Source: Zeus faber (lineage: Eukaryota; Chordata; Actinopteri; Zeiformes; Zeidae). From it: a DNA stretch of 64,000 nucleotides. Below the pieces are notes generated by a model. It was not told where the DNA came from, ran no database searches, and worked only from the letters and a program-made list of their open reading frames with translations. A program made the position numbers and the translations under genes. The number at the start of each line of letters is the position of its first letter. Position 1 is the first letter of the stretch. Positions 34,340 to 64,000 of this stretch are shown piece by piece. The stretch lies in NCBI GenBank assembly GCA_960531495.1, contig OY482849.1:3400979-3464978 (forward strand), in the 5' to 3' direction.

Positions 34340-35385
34340 TCTGTGTCAGGGGGCTCCACCCCTTAGGGGCCATGCTCCTAATGATGTACTAGGGGCGGTG
34401 ACCCCCGATTTTAAACTCCTCGCTGGACCCTAACACGCCCCAAGTGCATAACAGTCCAGGGTGAAGGCTGAAGCAGCCAAAGTGACGCAATCTATGCACA
34501 CCACGACCCTGGCAATCCATAGTGCTCCACTAAAGGGCCAATGGGAAGCAACTAACACCACACACACTGTATACACAGAGAAAGTGTTAGTCACTAAACA
34601 CAGGCAACACTACTGAAATCTGAGTGGCCCATGGAAAAAGAATATTCCCTGTGGCAGACGAAGGGGCGTGGTTAAACCACGTCTGCAAGTTACGGGGCTG
34701 GCTTGGCCCCGGGAGACTTTCCATGACCGCTGTGCCATGCACCGTCAGCCTGGAGAGGGCCGTGTGAACACGCCCACTCCGATGATACGGCCTCTGTCTC
34801 AAAATGTGCCTCAGGCTGAACAGCAGCATGTCCCACGATGGCCCCTTGGAAGCGGCACATGCCCAGAGGTGGGGTGACGCGAACAGCCCCCAGTTTTACC
34901 ATCTCCTCATGTGATAGAGAGCTGAAGGTCCTGCCTCACAGCGGGCAGCGCTAAAGCCGCTTGAAAAACCTCAGCAGAGAAGTAGGAGGTGATAAACCTT
35001 TATTTCTTTCACGAAAGGAGGTCTTGACACTCCCTTTATACGGGATGGAGCGTGAGGCTGCTTGCTTAAATGTATGCTTATAATAAAAGCATAGACCAAA
35101 GGAGGGCTCAGAGCTCCCTGTGTATGGGGGGGGGGGAGTCTGGGGCCGCTTGCTCTGAACGCCAAGTGCGCCATGGACGTGAGGCGGCAGTTACGGCTGT
35201 AAAGCTAGTTTCATGCTGCACGGCGTCACAGGTGGGCAACACTGTCTTACCCTGGGTAGGCCGCGCTATAGCATGGTGGCTCCTGTGCACAGTCCGTCCC
35301 GGAGCCTCCTGCATAATAGCACAAGAGCGATAAAAAGAGAGCCTAACCCTAACCCTAACCCTGATGTCAGACGAAGAATACTATT
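34340..35385. other. Uncharacterised GC-rich stretch
   Basis: No gene motif. The word GGCAGACGAAGGGGCGTGGT near 34653 resembles one near 6790, so part may be an LTR-like repeat. A G10 run lies near 35127 and three CCCTAA units near 35341-35362. Confidence 0.35.
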
Positions 35386-35937
35386 TATTTCATTTTTTTT
35401 GTTAAACCTGTCCGCATGCTTGGCATACAACACAGAGTATTTGTATGCCATTGCATCTAGGACAGAGTTAGTCTGCAAGTGGAGTTCAAGTTCTCAACCT
35501 GCAATGACACTTTTTATTCGTTCTTTAATCATTAAGAACTGCTTGCAACAACTCTGTCCTGTAGACGACCTGTAGGACAAGAGCACAGCTTTTTGTTACA
35601 CAGAACCGCCACCAATCCCTTTCTTTGGAGAACGATCTTACCATGTTTTGGTCTTTAAACAACTACTCACTACTCCGAGACGGGGGAATCCCCACAGGTT
35701 AAACAAATAAACATAGAACCAAACAGCAACATTTAAATGGAAAAACATCAACATAGAACCTGAACCTACACATAGAACATGTATCAATAAAATAGAGTTA
35801 ATTAAGTCCAGGAAAACTGGAACAGCAATTTGCACGTGGCCTCTTCCTGTCCTAGTTATGGCAGTAAATGATGGAGGAAAGGAAAGGGATGTCACCTAGT
35901 AGGGTGTTGGGGTTGTGTTCAAAGCAGGTGCTGGTGG

Positions 35938-36735
<798 letters not shown>

Positions 36736-37164
36736 CCCATGAGATGTGTACGTGTGATGTATCCACCGGTGAGTGTAAGGGACTTGTCCCAATTGGTTCT
36801 GGTGTATGAGGTCGGTATTATATCATAGGTCCTCCAAACTTGGAGAAAGAGCCCGAACCCCCCTAGCCACCTCTATGACTGCAGGGAAGCCCAGAGCACC
36901 CTGCTCGCAGCCACAGACCCCAAGAGCTGGAAGTCCACAGAGCAACACCCACCAGTTCCAGAGAGCGCAAGGAGACCCTACACCCCTGAGGCGCACACAT
37001 GCAGCCCACCTCCACATGCAGGCACAAGACACAGCCACAGGCGCAGAACGCAGGCCACATACACCAGGCACAGACAGCAGGCCCGTAGGCAGGTCGTGTG
37101 CCGACACACCCCGCCTGAACCGCCTGCGCGAGGGCGCGGCCCGCCTCAACACAGCCGGCCAGAT

Positions 37165-39100
37165 GCCCCATCTAGCCGCAAGCCCCAAGCACCCATCCAT
37201 GTAGCTGAGTGCGCAGGACACCTGAATGTCACAACTTTGTAGAAAAAAAACATGGGTGGTTTATTGACCGTTGAAGGCAAAAACACACTCTCCCTCACAT
37301 TTGAAGAGGGGGGAATCGTCACCGAAATGACTAGTGCCGTGTCAACCATATCCGCCGGGTGGTCGACGAAATCTGCGCTTCCCCTGGTTAGTGGGGATGG
37401 CCGAGCGATGGAGAGGCTGGTGGAGAGATGACCAGACTGGTGGAGTGATGGAGAGGCTGGCGAATGTTTATGTGGTGCGATTATGTGCAGTGGAATGTGC
37501 CAGGAGTAGGAGGAAGAGCAGTCTACCCTTCCGTTGCCGTCAGACCGTGAGGAATTTTGAATGGGATTGATTGGGACTACAGATGAAAGACCGGCGGCGA
37601 CGTGACGGCAGTGTATATTAGAAATTCCCATACAAATATACAGTATATGAGAGGTGGATTGTGCCACGGATTACCTACCGAAGGAGACTGCTGTGTGACA
37701 TTTATCTGAGAAGAGAGGATTTTTAGGTCACCGTCCCAAGCATGACTCAAACATGTAACTTGAGTCTCTTTTCTTTCCATTGAACTGATGATTACCCTAA
37801 CATTAACCCTAACCCTAAAAACGTAATATGTGTCTATTTTGTATTTTTTTAATTATAATAACCATCACAACACAATATGAAAACATGCTTTGCGTCCAAC
37901 ACTTATTTTGGAATGACATACATAATTTTGATTTAAGTATGTTGCATTACACATGTCTAGTATTTTGTAACAACCTAAACTTCTTGGAATTCAGTGAGTT
38001 ATGATAGCTGTAAGGGCGGATAGACCATTTCCCACAAGGACTAGAACATCTGTAAAATAAAAAGTATTTTTGTCAATATACTGTACCAACAAATGGGACA
38101 ATTTATGTAGGCCTATTAGATTACAAAATAATCTGGACATATGTACATAGTACATAAGTCACATCACATATGTGTCAGTCACATAGAACATAAGTCACGC
38201 CTCTTAGTCAAGTAGGATTATGAGGCCACTAGCCACATCAAATGTTTAGTTATTGCATCCTTATGATTCTTACCAGATTTATATCTCAACTATTGATGCA
38301 CAAATAGTTAAGTATTTAATAATATAAGTTAATATTTTGTGTTATTAAATAAATAGTCCCTTGCACATTTGTCAACAATCTGCATCCTCAGCCTACTGTA
38401 TTGCAATCTTATATTCAAACATTAACTCATACACAAATTGTCAAAAAATGTTCAAAAGACGACAGTGTCGATATTTCGGCCTAAACTTTATTGCTAAAAT
38501 CGAGGAGTCTAAAAAAAGTGGACTTGGGGCGGGTAAAAAACTGGGTCTCGGCTTGGTGCTTATAATGTCGTTGTTAAAAAAACTTAGGCCGATGCCTGTG
38601 AAATTATCATGGTCAAAAAGATTCAAGGCCCAGGCCTGTGAAAAAGAAAGCCTGGATCTCGGCCTGGAGCTCTTATCTTATTCTGACCTTCAAAACTTGG
38701 AAAAAAAATCATTGGAACTGAACAGAATCTGATGCCTACAAGTTTTATTGTGTATCAGAAAAAACTGACACAACAATAAACTTGAGGTAGGCATCGCGAA
38801 ACCTGACTGCTTATCTTCCCGTCTTCTCATATATTTATAGTCAAAGCGAGGCGTTTGCTCATTTACATATCTGGCCTCTTTTTGTGTCAGAAAATAATCA
38901 AAAATCTGTTTTGAGCCAATCGTAGTCTTAATCCTTTGTTCACTTGTCCTCAAAGTCACTTCTCAGCCAGCCAATCGCAACCTTCATAGCCAAACACCCT
39001 CCCTCTCTCGCAAAGGGCGTTACTTGTAATTTTCCAAAAGCAGCTGGCTTCCAAAAAAACAAGAAGACAGGTTCTGCTGACTCTGCAGTCACGGCTTGTC
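37165..39100. other. No recognised gene
   Basis: A minus-strand CAATAAACCACCC word near 37258 could be an LTR polyadenylation site, but no LTR ends could be set. Two CCCTAA units occur near 37805. The rest is AT-rich and unassigned. Confidence 0.4.
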
Positions 39101-39104
39101 CCTT

Positions 39105-39235
39105 AAATCACATTTTAGTATTTTTAGAGCTTATAGAGCTTATTGTGCATAATGACCGGGTGTCATGACATTTCACTGCATATATGTATGACCGTATGTA
39201 TATGTATGTGACAAATAATCTCTTGGACTTGAACT
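39105..39235 (+). mobile_element. Short LINE-derived element, 5'-truncated copy
   Basis: It starts inside the head-derived part (CACATTTTAGTATTTTTAG) and then follows the shared LINE 3' end to a single TTGGACTTGAAC tail unit. It lies directly next to the LTR-like fragment at 39240-39466. Confidence 0.6.
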
Positions 39236-39239
39236 GACC

Positions 39240-39466
39240 TCTGTGATAATTTTCTTAAATCTTTTTTGGAGAGTTTTGGCATCCTCTATTGATCATACGA
39301 TGTACTACACGTTGGCTCTATCTGGTGGTTATAAGGTGTATTAAATTTCAAAGGGATTTATTTTATACATTCAATTTGCTTATCGCATCGGATTTAGTAT
39401 AACATATAGTAGGTTTTTCATGTGGGGTAACTAATTTAACTGTAACAGGTTACTAATTAACCACAG
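39240..39466 (-). mobile_element. Partial retroviral LTR (fossil)
   Basis: On the minus strand a purine-rich tract (CACAAAGGGGGAATGC) precedes TGTGGTTAATTAG, the same arrangement as at 15074. The stretch has an AAAATAAATCCC polyadenylation-like word. The end is not defined, and it is incomplete or decayed. Confidence 0.4.
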
Positions 39467-40390
39467 CATTCCCCCTTTGTGACTTCTAAAGTCACGTCCT
39501 AACCAAAAATAACAAGGATTAATAAAAGATGATAAGTAGTAACACTGGTTATGCTGGATATCATGTGGATTGTACATGGTTACAATGAGCATGCAGAATA
39601 TGTTTGAAAACAAGCGGTACATAAATGTACCTGTAAGTGAGTGTATAATTAAACTACTGTAGCGAATATACAATGAAACACAACAAACGTAGTGAGTATA
39701 AAAAATGTATAACACAACAACTGAGGCGAGTATAAGGAACTAAAACATAACACAACTGTGAGGATCAGTGAAGTTATGTGAGAAATATTGGTGTGGGGTT
39801 TGCTGTGCATAGAAATTGGAGTGGTCATATTTGGTTATGAGAAAAAACTGTATATACACACGATAATATTTGTGATGGATAAAAATATGTAAAAATATAT
39901 TGTACGTGGAATAAACAGAAAAAGTTTACCAAATGACAACCTTCACATAACAGGTACATAAGAAACCAATCATCTGTGGTGGCTTTTTGTCGGTGAAGTT
40001 TACAAAGTTCCCCTTCACAGCTGCTGAATCTGCTACAGTCGTTGATTGAGGGTGGAGATCTGCTGGCACAGATTGTTATTGGCAAGAATGAGTCTGGCCA
40101 CTTGATTTTTGTATAATACCATTTGCCCAAGGCTGGCCCTTACTGCCTGGTTCTGCCGTTGCTCTCAGATGCGTATTTTACGTAGATGGATGGCTGTAGC
40201 TGACAAAGACATAGCTGCCACGGTGGCAGGCTGAGCGAAGGACGGGTCTACTGTGGGTGGCACGGCACTGCTGCTGGGACTCCAGGCAGTGGACCTGTTG
40301 TAGCCGTCTGCCTTATCGGTCACTTCTCTGGTCGTGTAGTGGTCTTTCAAGTGGGACTGGTAGGGTTGCTTTGACCTGGGCACATTGGCT
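39467..40390 (-). mobile_element. Retroviral internal 3' region (fossil, gene not assigned)
   Basis: The minus strand leads into the polypurine tract at 39480. It shows a heptad-like stretch with LGQMVLYKNQVARL and NNNLCQQISTLNQ (about 40020-40120) and, nearer the LTR, a hydrophobic region. Part is similar to 15205-15345. It fits the 3' gene region of an epsilon-like retrovirus but no motif proves it. It is old and broken. Confidence 0.35.
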
Positions 40391-40559
40391 TAAACACTTG
40401 GTTGAGAGACACATTATGACAATATTGTTTGGTCTAGGTCCACAATCGTAAAGGTGGGGTGCGTGGAATAATTCTGTGATTCCCAAAGAGTTATGTTGAA
40501 TAACCGACTACAATCTCAGCACCTAAAGTAAATGTGTGCACCCTAGGTGCCGGCCCGCC

Positions 40560-42376
40560 CCCACGCTCACCTAGCAGGTGCCGGCAACAACGCCCCTCTC
40601 GAAGCGTCATCGTGCCGCCTGAGAGCGCCAGACGGGGAGCCATGAAGCTGCCTCACTACAACGGAGAGATGTCGCCGGAGACCTACCTCATCCAAGTGCA
40701 GTTGGCGGCATATGTCAATAATTGGACTTCAGAAGAAACCGCCATGCAAGTTGTCCTCTCCCTGGATGGAAAAACCATGCAGATCCTCACCAACCTCCAG
40801 CCGCAAGAAGTACTCGACTGGCAGACCGTTGAGAGAGCGCTACAGCATCGGTTTGGCCGCCACATCTACGCCGACGACGCACGGGACAAGCTGATCAACG
40901 GGTAGAGGAAAGAAAGAGAGAGCCTGGGCGCCTACATCGAGGACCTCCGTCTGTATGTGCGACAGGGCTACCCGACGTTTGACAGCGCGGTGCAGGAAGA
41001 GCTCGCCCTTCAAGCTTTCATTTGGAGACTCCGGCCAGAGCGGCTCAGAGAAATATCCGCCTGCACGCCCCGAGATAATTGGCCGAGGTGCTAGCAGAAG
41101 CTAAATGGGTTGAACACGTACTGGTTATGAGTGTTAATTTCCCCAGCACGAAGCATTGAGTGCGCCAAGCAGACAGTGCGGAGACCGACAATGACAAGGC
41201 AGTCTGCAACAGTGCACCCCAACAACGACTTCGGCGGGGAAACGAGAGGACTGCCAGGCGGCCAACTGGTGGCTGCTACCGATGTGGAGAGCCGGGCCAC
41301 ATCGCACGCTATTGCCCAACGCCGAAGAGCCTAGCACCACAGACAGCGTTAAACTAGAGCGGGGTGGCACAGCGGAGGAACTGCCACCTGTACGAAGCTC
41401 CTCCTCTACCAGAGCACACCTGAGGCTCTGATGTCGGGGTCAGGCTCAGGGGCTGTACCTGAACTGCAACCTGAACGGTACACTATGCAGAGCCCTGGTG
41501 GATACTGGTTCCACCATTTCCACCGTCCGCCCCGGGACACTGCTAGGCACAACCAACCTGAGACCGCGAGGCTGGGAGCCCACCAAGCGTCTCATCGTGA
41601 CAGTCACCGGACAACACACCAGAATGCAGGGAAAGAGAGCCCTTCAAGTGACTGTTGCCAACCTTGATATCGGCCATTTCGGGTTGGCCAACATACAAAA
41701 CGCCTGCATTATCGGGCTGGACTTGCTGATCAAGTGGGGGGCTGTGGTAGATGTGCCCAGAGCCACACCCTATTTGGGTACTGAAGCCATAGCGCTCCAC
41801 ACCATTGGTGAGGATGGACTACGTGTACGAGTCCATTGCATCACTGCCAGAGGTGGTGCAAAAGGCACCGCCCAGCAGATCTGTTGCAGCGCCCTCAATG
41901 GAAAGGGCCCCGCCACCTCAACCGTCGTTGATCGAGACCCGGCGAGCCATCGAAGATCTGTACCACAGAAGCTGTGAAGGACTGGATGCAGGCCAGAGAG
42001 GTCAGCTGAAAGAGTTCCTGGGCCTGTCTGCTGACATCTTTGCGGCTAGAGACGAGGACTGCACGCACACCAACTTGGTACAGCAGGACATTGAGACCGG
42101 CAATGCACGCCCCATCCGCCTCCTCCCTCGTCGCATGCCATTCGCCAAGCGGGCTGCAGCGGAGCAGAAGATCAAAGAGATGGTGGAAGCTGGCATCATC
42201 GAACCCTCTACGAAGGCCAGGGTGTCATCAAGACGTGGAACCCCGCGTCCACTGGTGATACCTGCATCACTCAGAAAGGGCCGACTCGACATTCTCATGC
42301 CCCTATGCAGCAGTACCAAGTGGGGGCTTCCATGGAGTGGGTGGCCGTGGACATCTTGGGCCCCTACACTCTAGCT
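40560..42376 (+). mobile_element. Ty3/gypsy relic (gag, zinc knuckle, protease, start of RT, trace of integrase)
   Basis: Gag-like sequence (MKLPHYNGEMSPETYLIQVQ, about 40640-41090) is followed by a CCHC knuckle CYRCGEPGHIARYC (about 41275-41320), a protease core with L-V-D-T-G-S-T-I-S (about 41490), and the N-terminal part of RT with RRMPFAKRAAAEQKIKEMV (about 42125-42190). The end carries an integrase-like word (VAVDILGPY, about 42340-42368), so most of pol is absent. It is a different gypsy lineage from copies 1 and 2, with no chromodomain seen. It is broken, and no LTR was found. Confidence 0.8.
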
Positions 42377-42379
42377 TGC

Positions 42380-43600
42380 TGGTTAGATAGGACCCTTTAT
42401 TGGTAACGTACATTTTATCCAATTTTATTTTGTAGAGTGACAAAGGTGCTCACAGCAAATGTATCGGAGTAGAAAAATACTTTTTTAAGTAAAAGTCGAC
42501 AAAAATATAATAACTCAAATAAAGTAAAGAAATGTCTAGTAGGGATGTTTATTTGTTGCTTTACTTGTTGCTGACTGAGCGATCACACAAAGCATTGTGC
42601 GGGACATAGGGTTGCATCTTGCCTTCACAATGTATTGTGGGATGAGTAGTGTGCAGTGTTTGATTGAATGTAGTAAGTCATCCTGGGGCTTTCACATTCT
42701 ATGAGAGCATACTACGGTTTGGACATACTTGACACTAATTTGTTGTACTTAAGTCTGCCATCTTGTACACCTTGACTTGGACTTTATAAGCTTTGGTCAG
42801 GATCTTGTCTCAAAGCCCCAAACATTGTATTGTGCTGGTGGCACCAATGAAAATAAAAAAAAGAATGTAGATGGAAACAAACCCAATGAATCCAAAATGG
42901 CAACAAATTGTTTGGCTCTGTATCACTCATCCTCAACCAGAGAGAACACAACAGAAATTAGGCAATGCTGTGCTGTAGCTCTGGGATGGTGTATTTTTTT
43001 TTATTGTTATTGGAATTCCCAGACATAACCCAGTGGGGATCTTTCTTTTTTCTTTATAACTGTGCGACAAAATACATTTGAATTTCAATCACAGCTCTTC
43101 CATCATTATAAACATTCCTACTAATGACATCCACAAGTTTTAATGTTCAAAAATAAAAGACACGACAGGTCGATTATAATTAATATAATCATATTACATT
43201 TCAGCTTAAACAATAACTACACGTGTGAAATCAACTCTTTCATACATTTTTTGGAAAAAAATAAAAAGGCCTTAATAGCAATCAGAACCATTTTATTTTA
43301 AAGGGAAACAATGACATTTAAATGAAACTTATCAGACTGTTCAATGAATTGCAGAATGCCAAAATCGTATTAAGCTGGGACTGAAGAGGCAATTTTGGAA
43401 TCTTATATATTTTCTAAATAATTATCACAATGGAAAATAATATTTGCCATTGTTAGTGTGTGTGTGTGTGTGTGTGTTATTTAATTATTTATAAATCAGA
43501 AAATAACAACAATGCAGTGCTACAGTAACCTTTGGCAGACATTTTTCCTTTATTTCCCCCACTCAGTGGCTATACAGCGCCCCCTTGTGGGGATTCTGAG
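42380..43600. other. No recognised feature
   Basis: AT-rich intergenic DNA between the gypsy relic and the 3' end of the nampt-like gene. It includes a short (TG)11 array at 43457-43478. Confidence 0.5.
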
Positions 43601-43607
43601 GTAATGC

Positions 43608-43617
43608 TTTATTTATT
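43608..43617 (-). promoter_or_regulatory. Possible polyadenylation signal of the nampt-like gene
   Basis: Two overlapping AATAAA hexamers on the minus strand lie about 390 bp after the stop codon. No other gene element lies between, so the 3' untranslated region may run from 44006 to about here. Support is the motif and its position only. Confidence 0.35.
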
Positions 43618-44006
43618 TGGAGGGCTGGCAAGGCTTCAGTCAATTCTGGACTTCAAGAATGTGTTAATACCAGAAGGTCTGAAAGTGTTAAAATTGTTAT
43701 TTATCTCCAATAAGCAAATGGAAGGAAAGAGAGAAGAAAGAAAGAAGGAAGTAAAGAAAATAGATTTATGAGATGTGACCCTGAGCTTTTGATTATTGTT
43801 GTCCACAACTGTTGGGACCAAAGTGAATCCGACCAATCGAAATCGACCGGCACAGAGCCCTCTCCGGGTGGCCTACCCTAGACGGGCAATGGGAAAGGGG
43901 TTGGAAGACTGCTAGAAGAGTTCACCTTCTCCTCTTCCTCCCCATGTGAAAACACTAAAATCCCGACACTCATTCACGAAAGCGGGACGTTGAGGAAGTT
44001 CCACCC

Positions 44007-62917
<18,911 letters not shown>

Positions 62918-64000
62918 CTACACCCCAGGTTGGAGGGAGACGGGAAAAAAGTTCACAGAAAATATCAGGTGACTGAATGACTTGTTCTCCGATATACCTT
63001 ATTTGAAGACCGAATGAATGTCAAACATTAAAGATAAATTCATTTTATTTACTTATTTCTGTTGCTGAAATGAAAAACAAAGAATTGTCCAAAAAGTACT
63101 ATCAGCCATAGTATTAAACTTGACTTGGACCAGCATTTTTGCATATCAGAACACACCTGATATGCAAAGCGATGCTAAAAAATGTTCAGAGTTTGACTCA
63201 AACGCACCCGTTTTGCTTTTACTTTATGTTTGAATGATGGAGAAAGCAATTGCAACCTTCTGAGACTACCGTTTATTAAAGCATCTACTGTGAATCGTGC
63301 TCCTGTTTAACAATGTCTCCTGGAAAACTCCAGATTTCTAGAGATATTCTACAGATATTGTCCTTTATGTTTCTCTGACTCACAAGCAGAGCGGCTGCTT
63401 CTTTACGGACAACAAAGTGCTAGGAGCCGCTGTTACACAGTTAGTTTTCAAAGTGCAATACAGTAACTCTTTGAGTACTTTGTTTAACCAACAATCAAAT
63501 CAAAAACGTTTAAGCATGAAAGATTTCATGTTACACAGAGGTTTTATATGCAAGGGGTTCCCAATCTGGGGTGGGCGGCCCACAATTGGGCCACCTAGGC
63601 AGTCCGCATCAAAATGATTATTTTTTATTCTATTTTATTGTTTCTATGTTTTAATATAGCATTTCATGTAAACCTGCTTGTTTGTCTTAGCAATTGGCCC
63701 AGTGAAAAAGGACCCAAGGTCCCAAAGAAAAGGAGAACGATGGTGGCTTGTTTATGGTGAAAATGTCATTAAATACATTTTCAAGATTATTTTGTATTTC
63801 TGTTCTCAATAATCAAATCATAGTATGGCTATAGCTCAATGCACTGATTTTTTAGATTGAAATATATTTCTTTAGCGTCAAATTTTTGTAAATTAACCAA
63901 TTGTGATATGTTGCACCAATTTCATGTGATCAATCATGATTAATCCAGCGAGACGCACAAAAATCTCATTAGACATGGCGAGTTCAAATGAACATCAGCG
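62918..64000. other. nampt intron, no recognised feature
   Basis: The intron upstream of the first visible nampt-like exon. The preceding exon is not in the window. No element is recognised. Confidence 0.5.

Noticed and set aside
35341-35362. Telomere-like CCCTAA units (also near 37805)
   Set aside because: Only two to three units; too short to be a telomere or a meaningful interstitial tract.

Overview
The window is intergenic and intronic DNA from a teleost (ray-finned) fish scaffold. It has one clearly recognisable host gene, very many mobile-element remnants of fish type (L2-, RTE- and L1/Tx1-type LINEs, chromodomain gypsy elements, epsilon-like endogenous retrovirus pieces, hAT-like miniature elements, a Tc1-like end), long CA/TG, TA, TC and GATA arrays, and an assembly gap of 200 N. 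There is no sign of bacterial, viral or plasmid coding organisation.

Host gene: seven exons on the minus strand between 62917 and 44007 encode the C-terminal ~70% of a nicotinamide phosphoribosyltransferase (Nampt) family enzyme, from the residue equivalent to human 150 to the stop. All splice sites and phases agree. The 5' exons lie beyond 64000. The core catalytic residues are kept, but the protein is divergent, including in the glycine-rich loop, and has a longer C-terminal tail, so it may be the second (b-type) fish copy. Its introns hold most of the right half's repeats.

A second possible host locus is an unassigned 244-codon minus-strand reading frame at 19648-20382. A decayed copy of its last part lies about 8 kb away at 27769-28011 in the same orientation.

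Left part (1-18360): a gypsy element inserted in an epsilon-like retrovirus relic; a microsatellite-carrying repeat (family A here); L2-type LINEs head to head at 9716-10740 and 10925-14640, the second holding the gap; a retroviral LTR; a giant TA palindrome; a compact LTR element with 5-bp target repeats sitting inside another LINE copy; and two truncated LINEs. Middle (18360-43600): the unassigned frame, a second gypsy fragment between 44-bp direct repeats, a solo LTR with perfect target repeats, an RTE LINE with a 19-bp target repeat, a family A copy whose TG array is split by a solo LTR, a retroviral 3' end and a third gypsy relic. Right part (43600-64000): nampt with its repeat-filled introns, including an L1/Tx1 LINE split by later insertions, a hAT-like miniature element, and a very short insertion made only of LINE tail repeats.

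The most interesting non-genic pattern is a graded LINE family: a near full-length L2-type LINE, an internally deleted copy, and ~200-bp elements that keep only the LINE's head and tail. I did not find a convincing undescribed multi-gene system.
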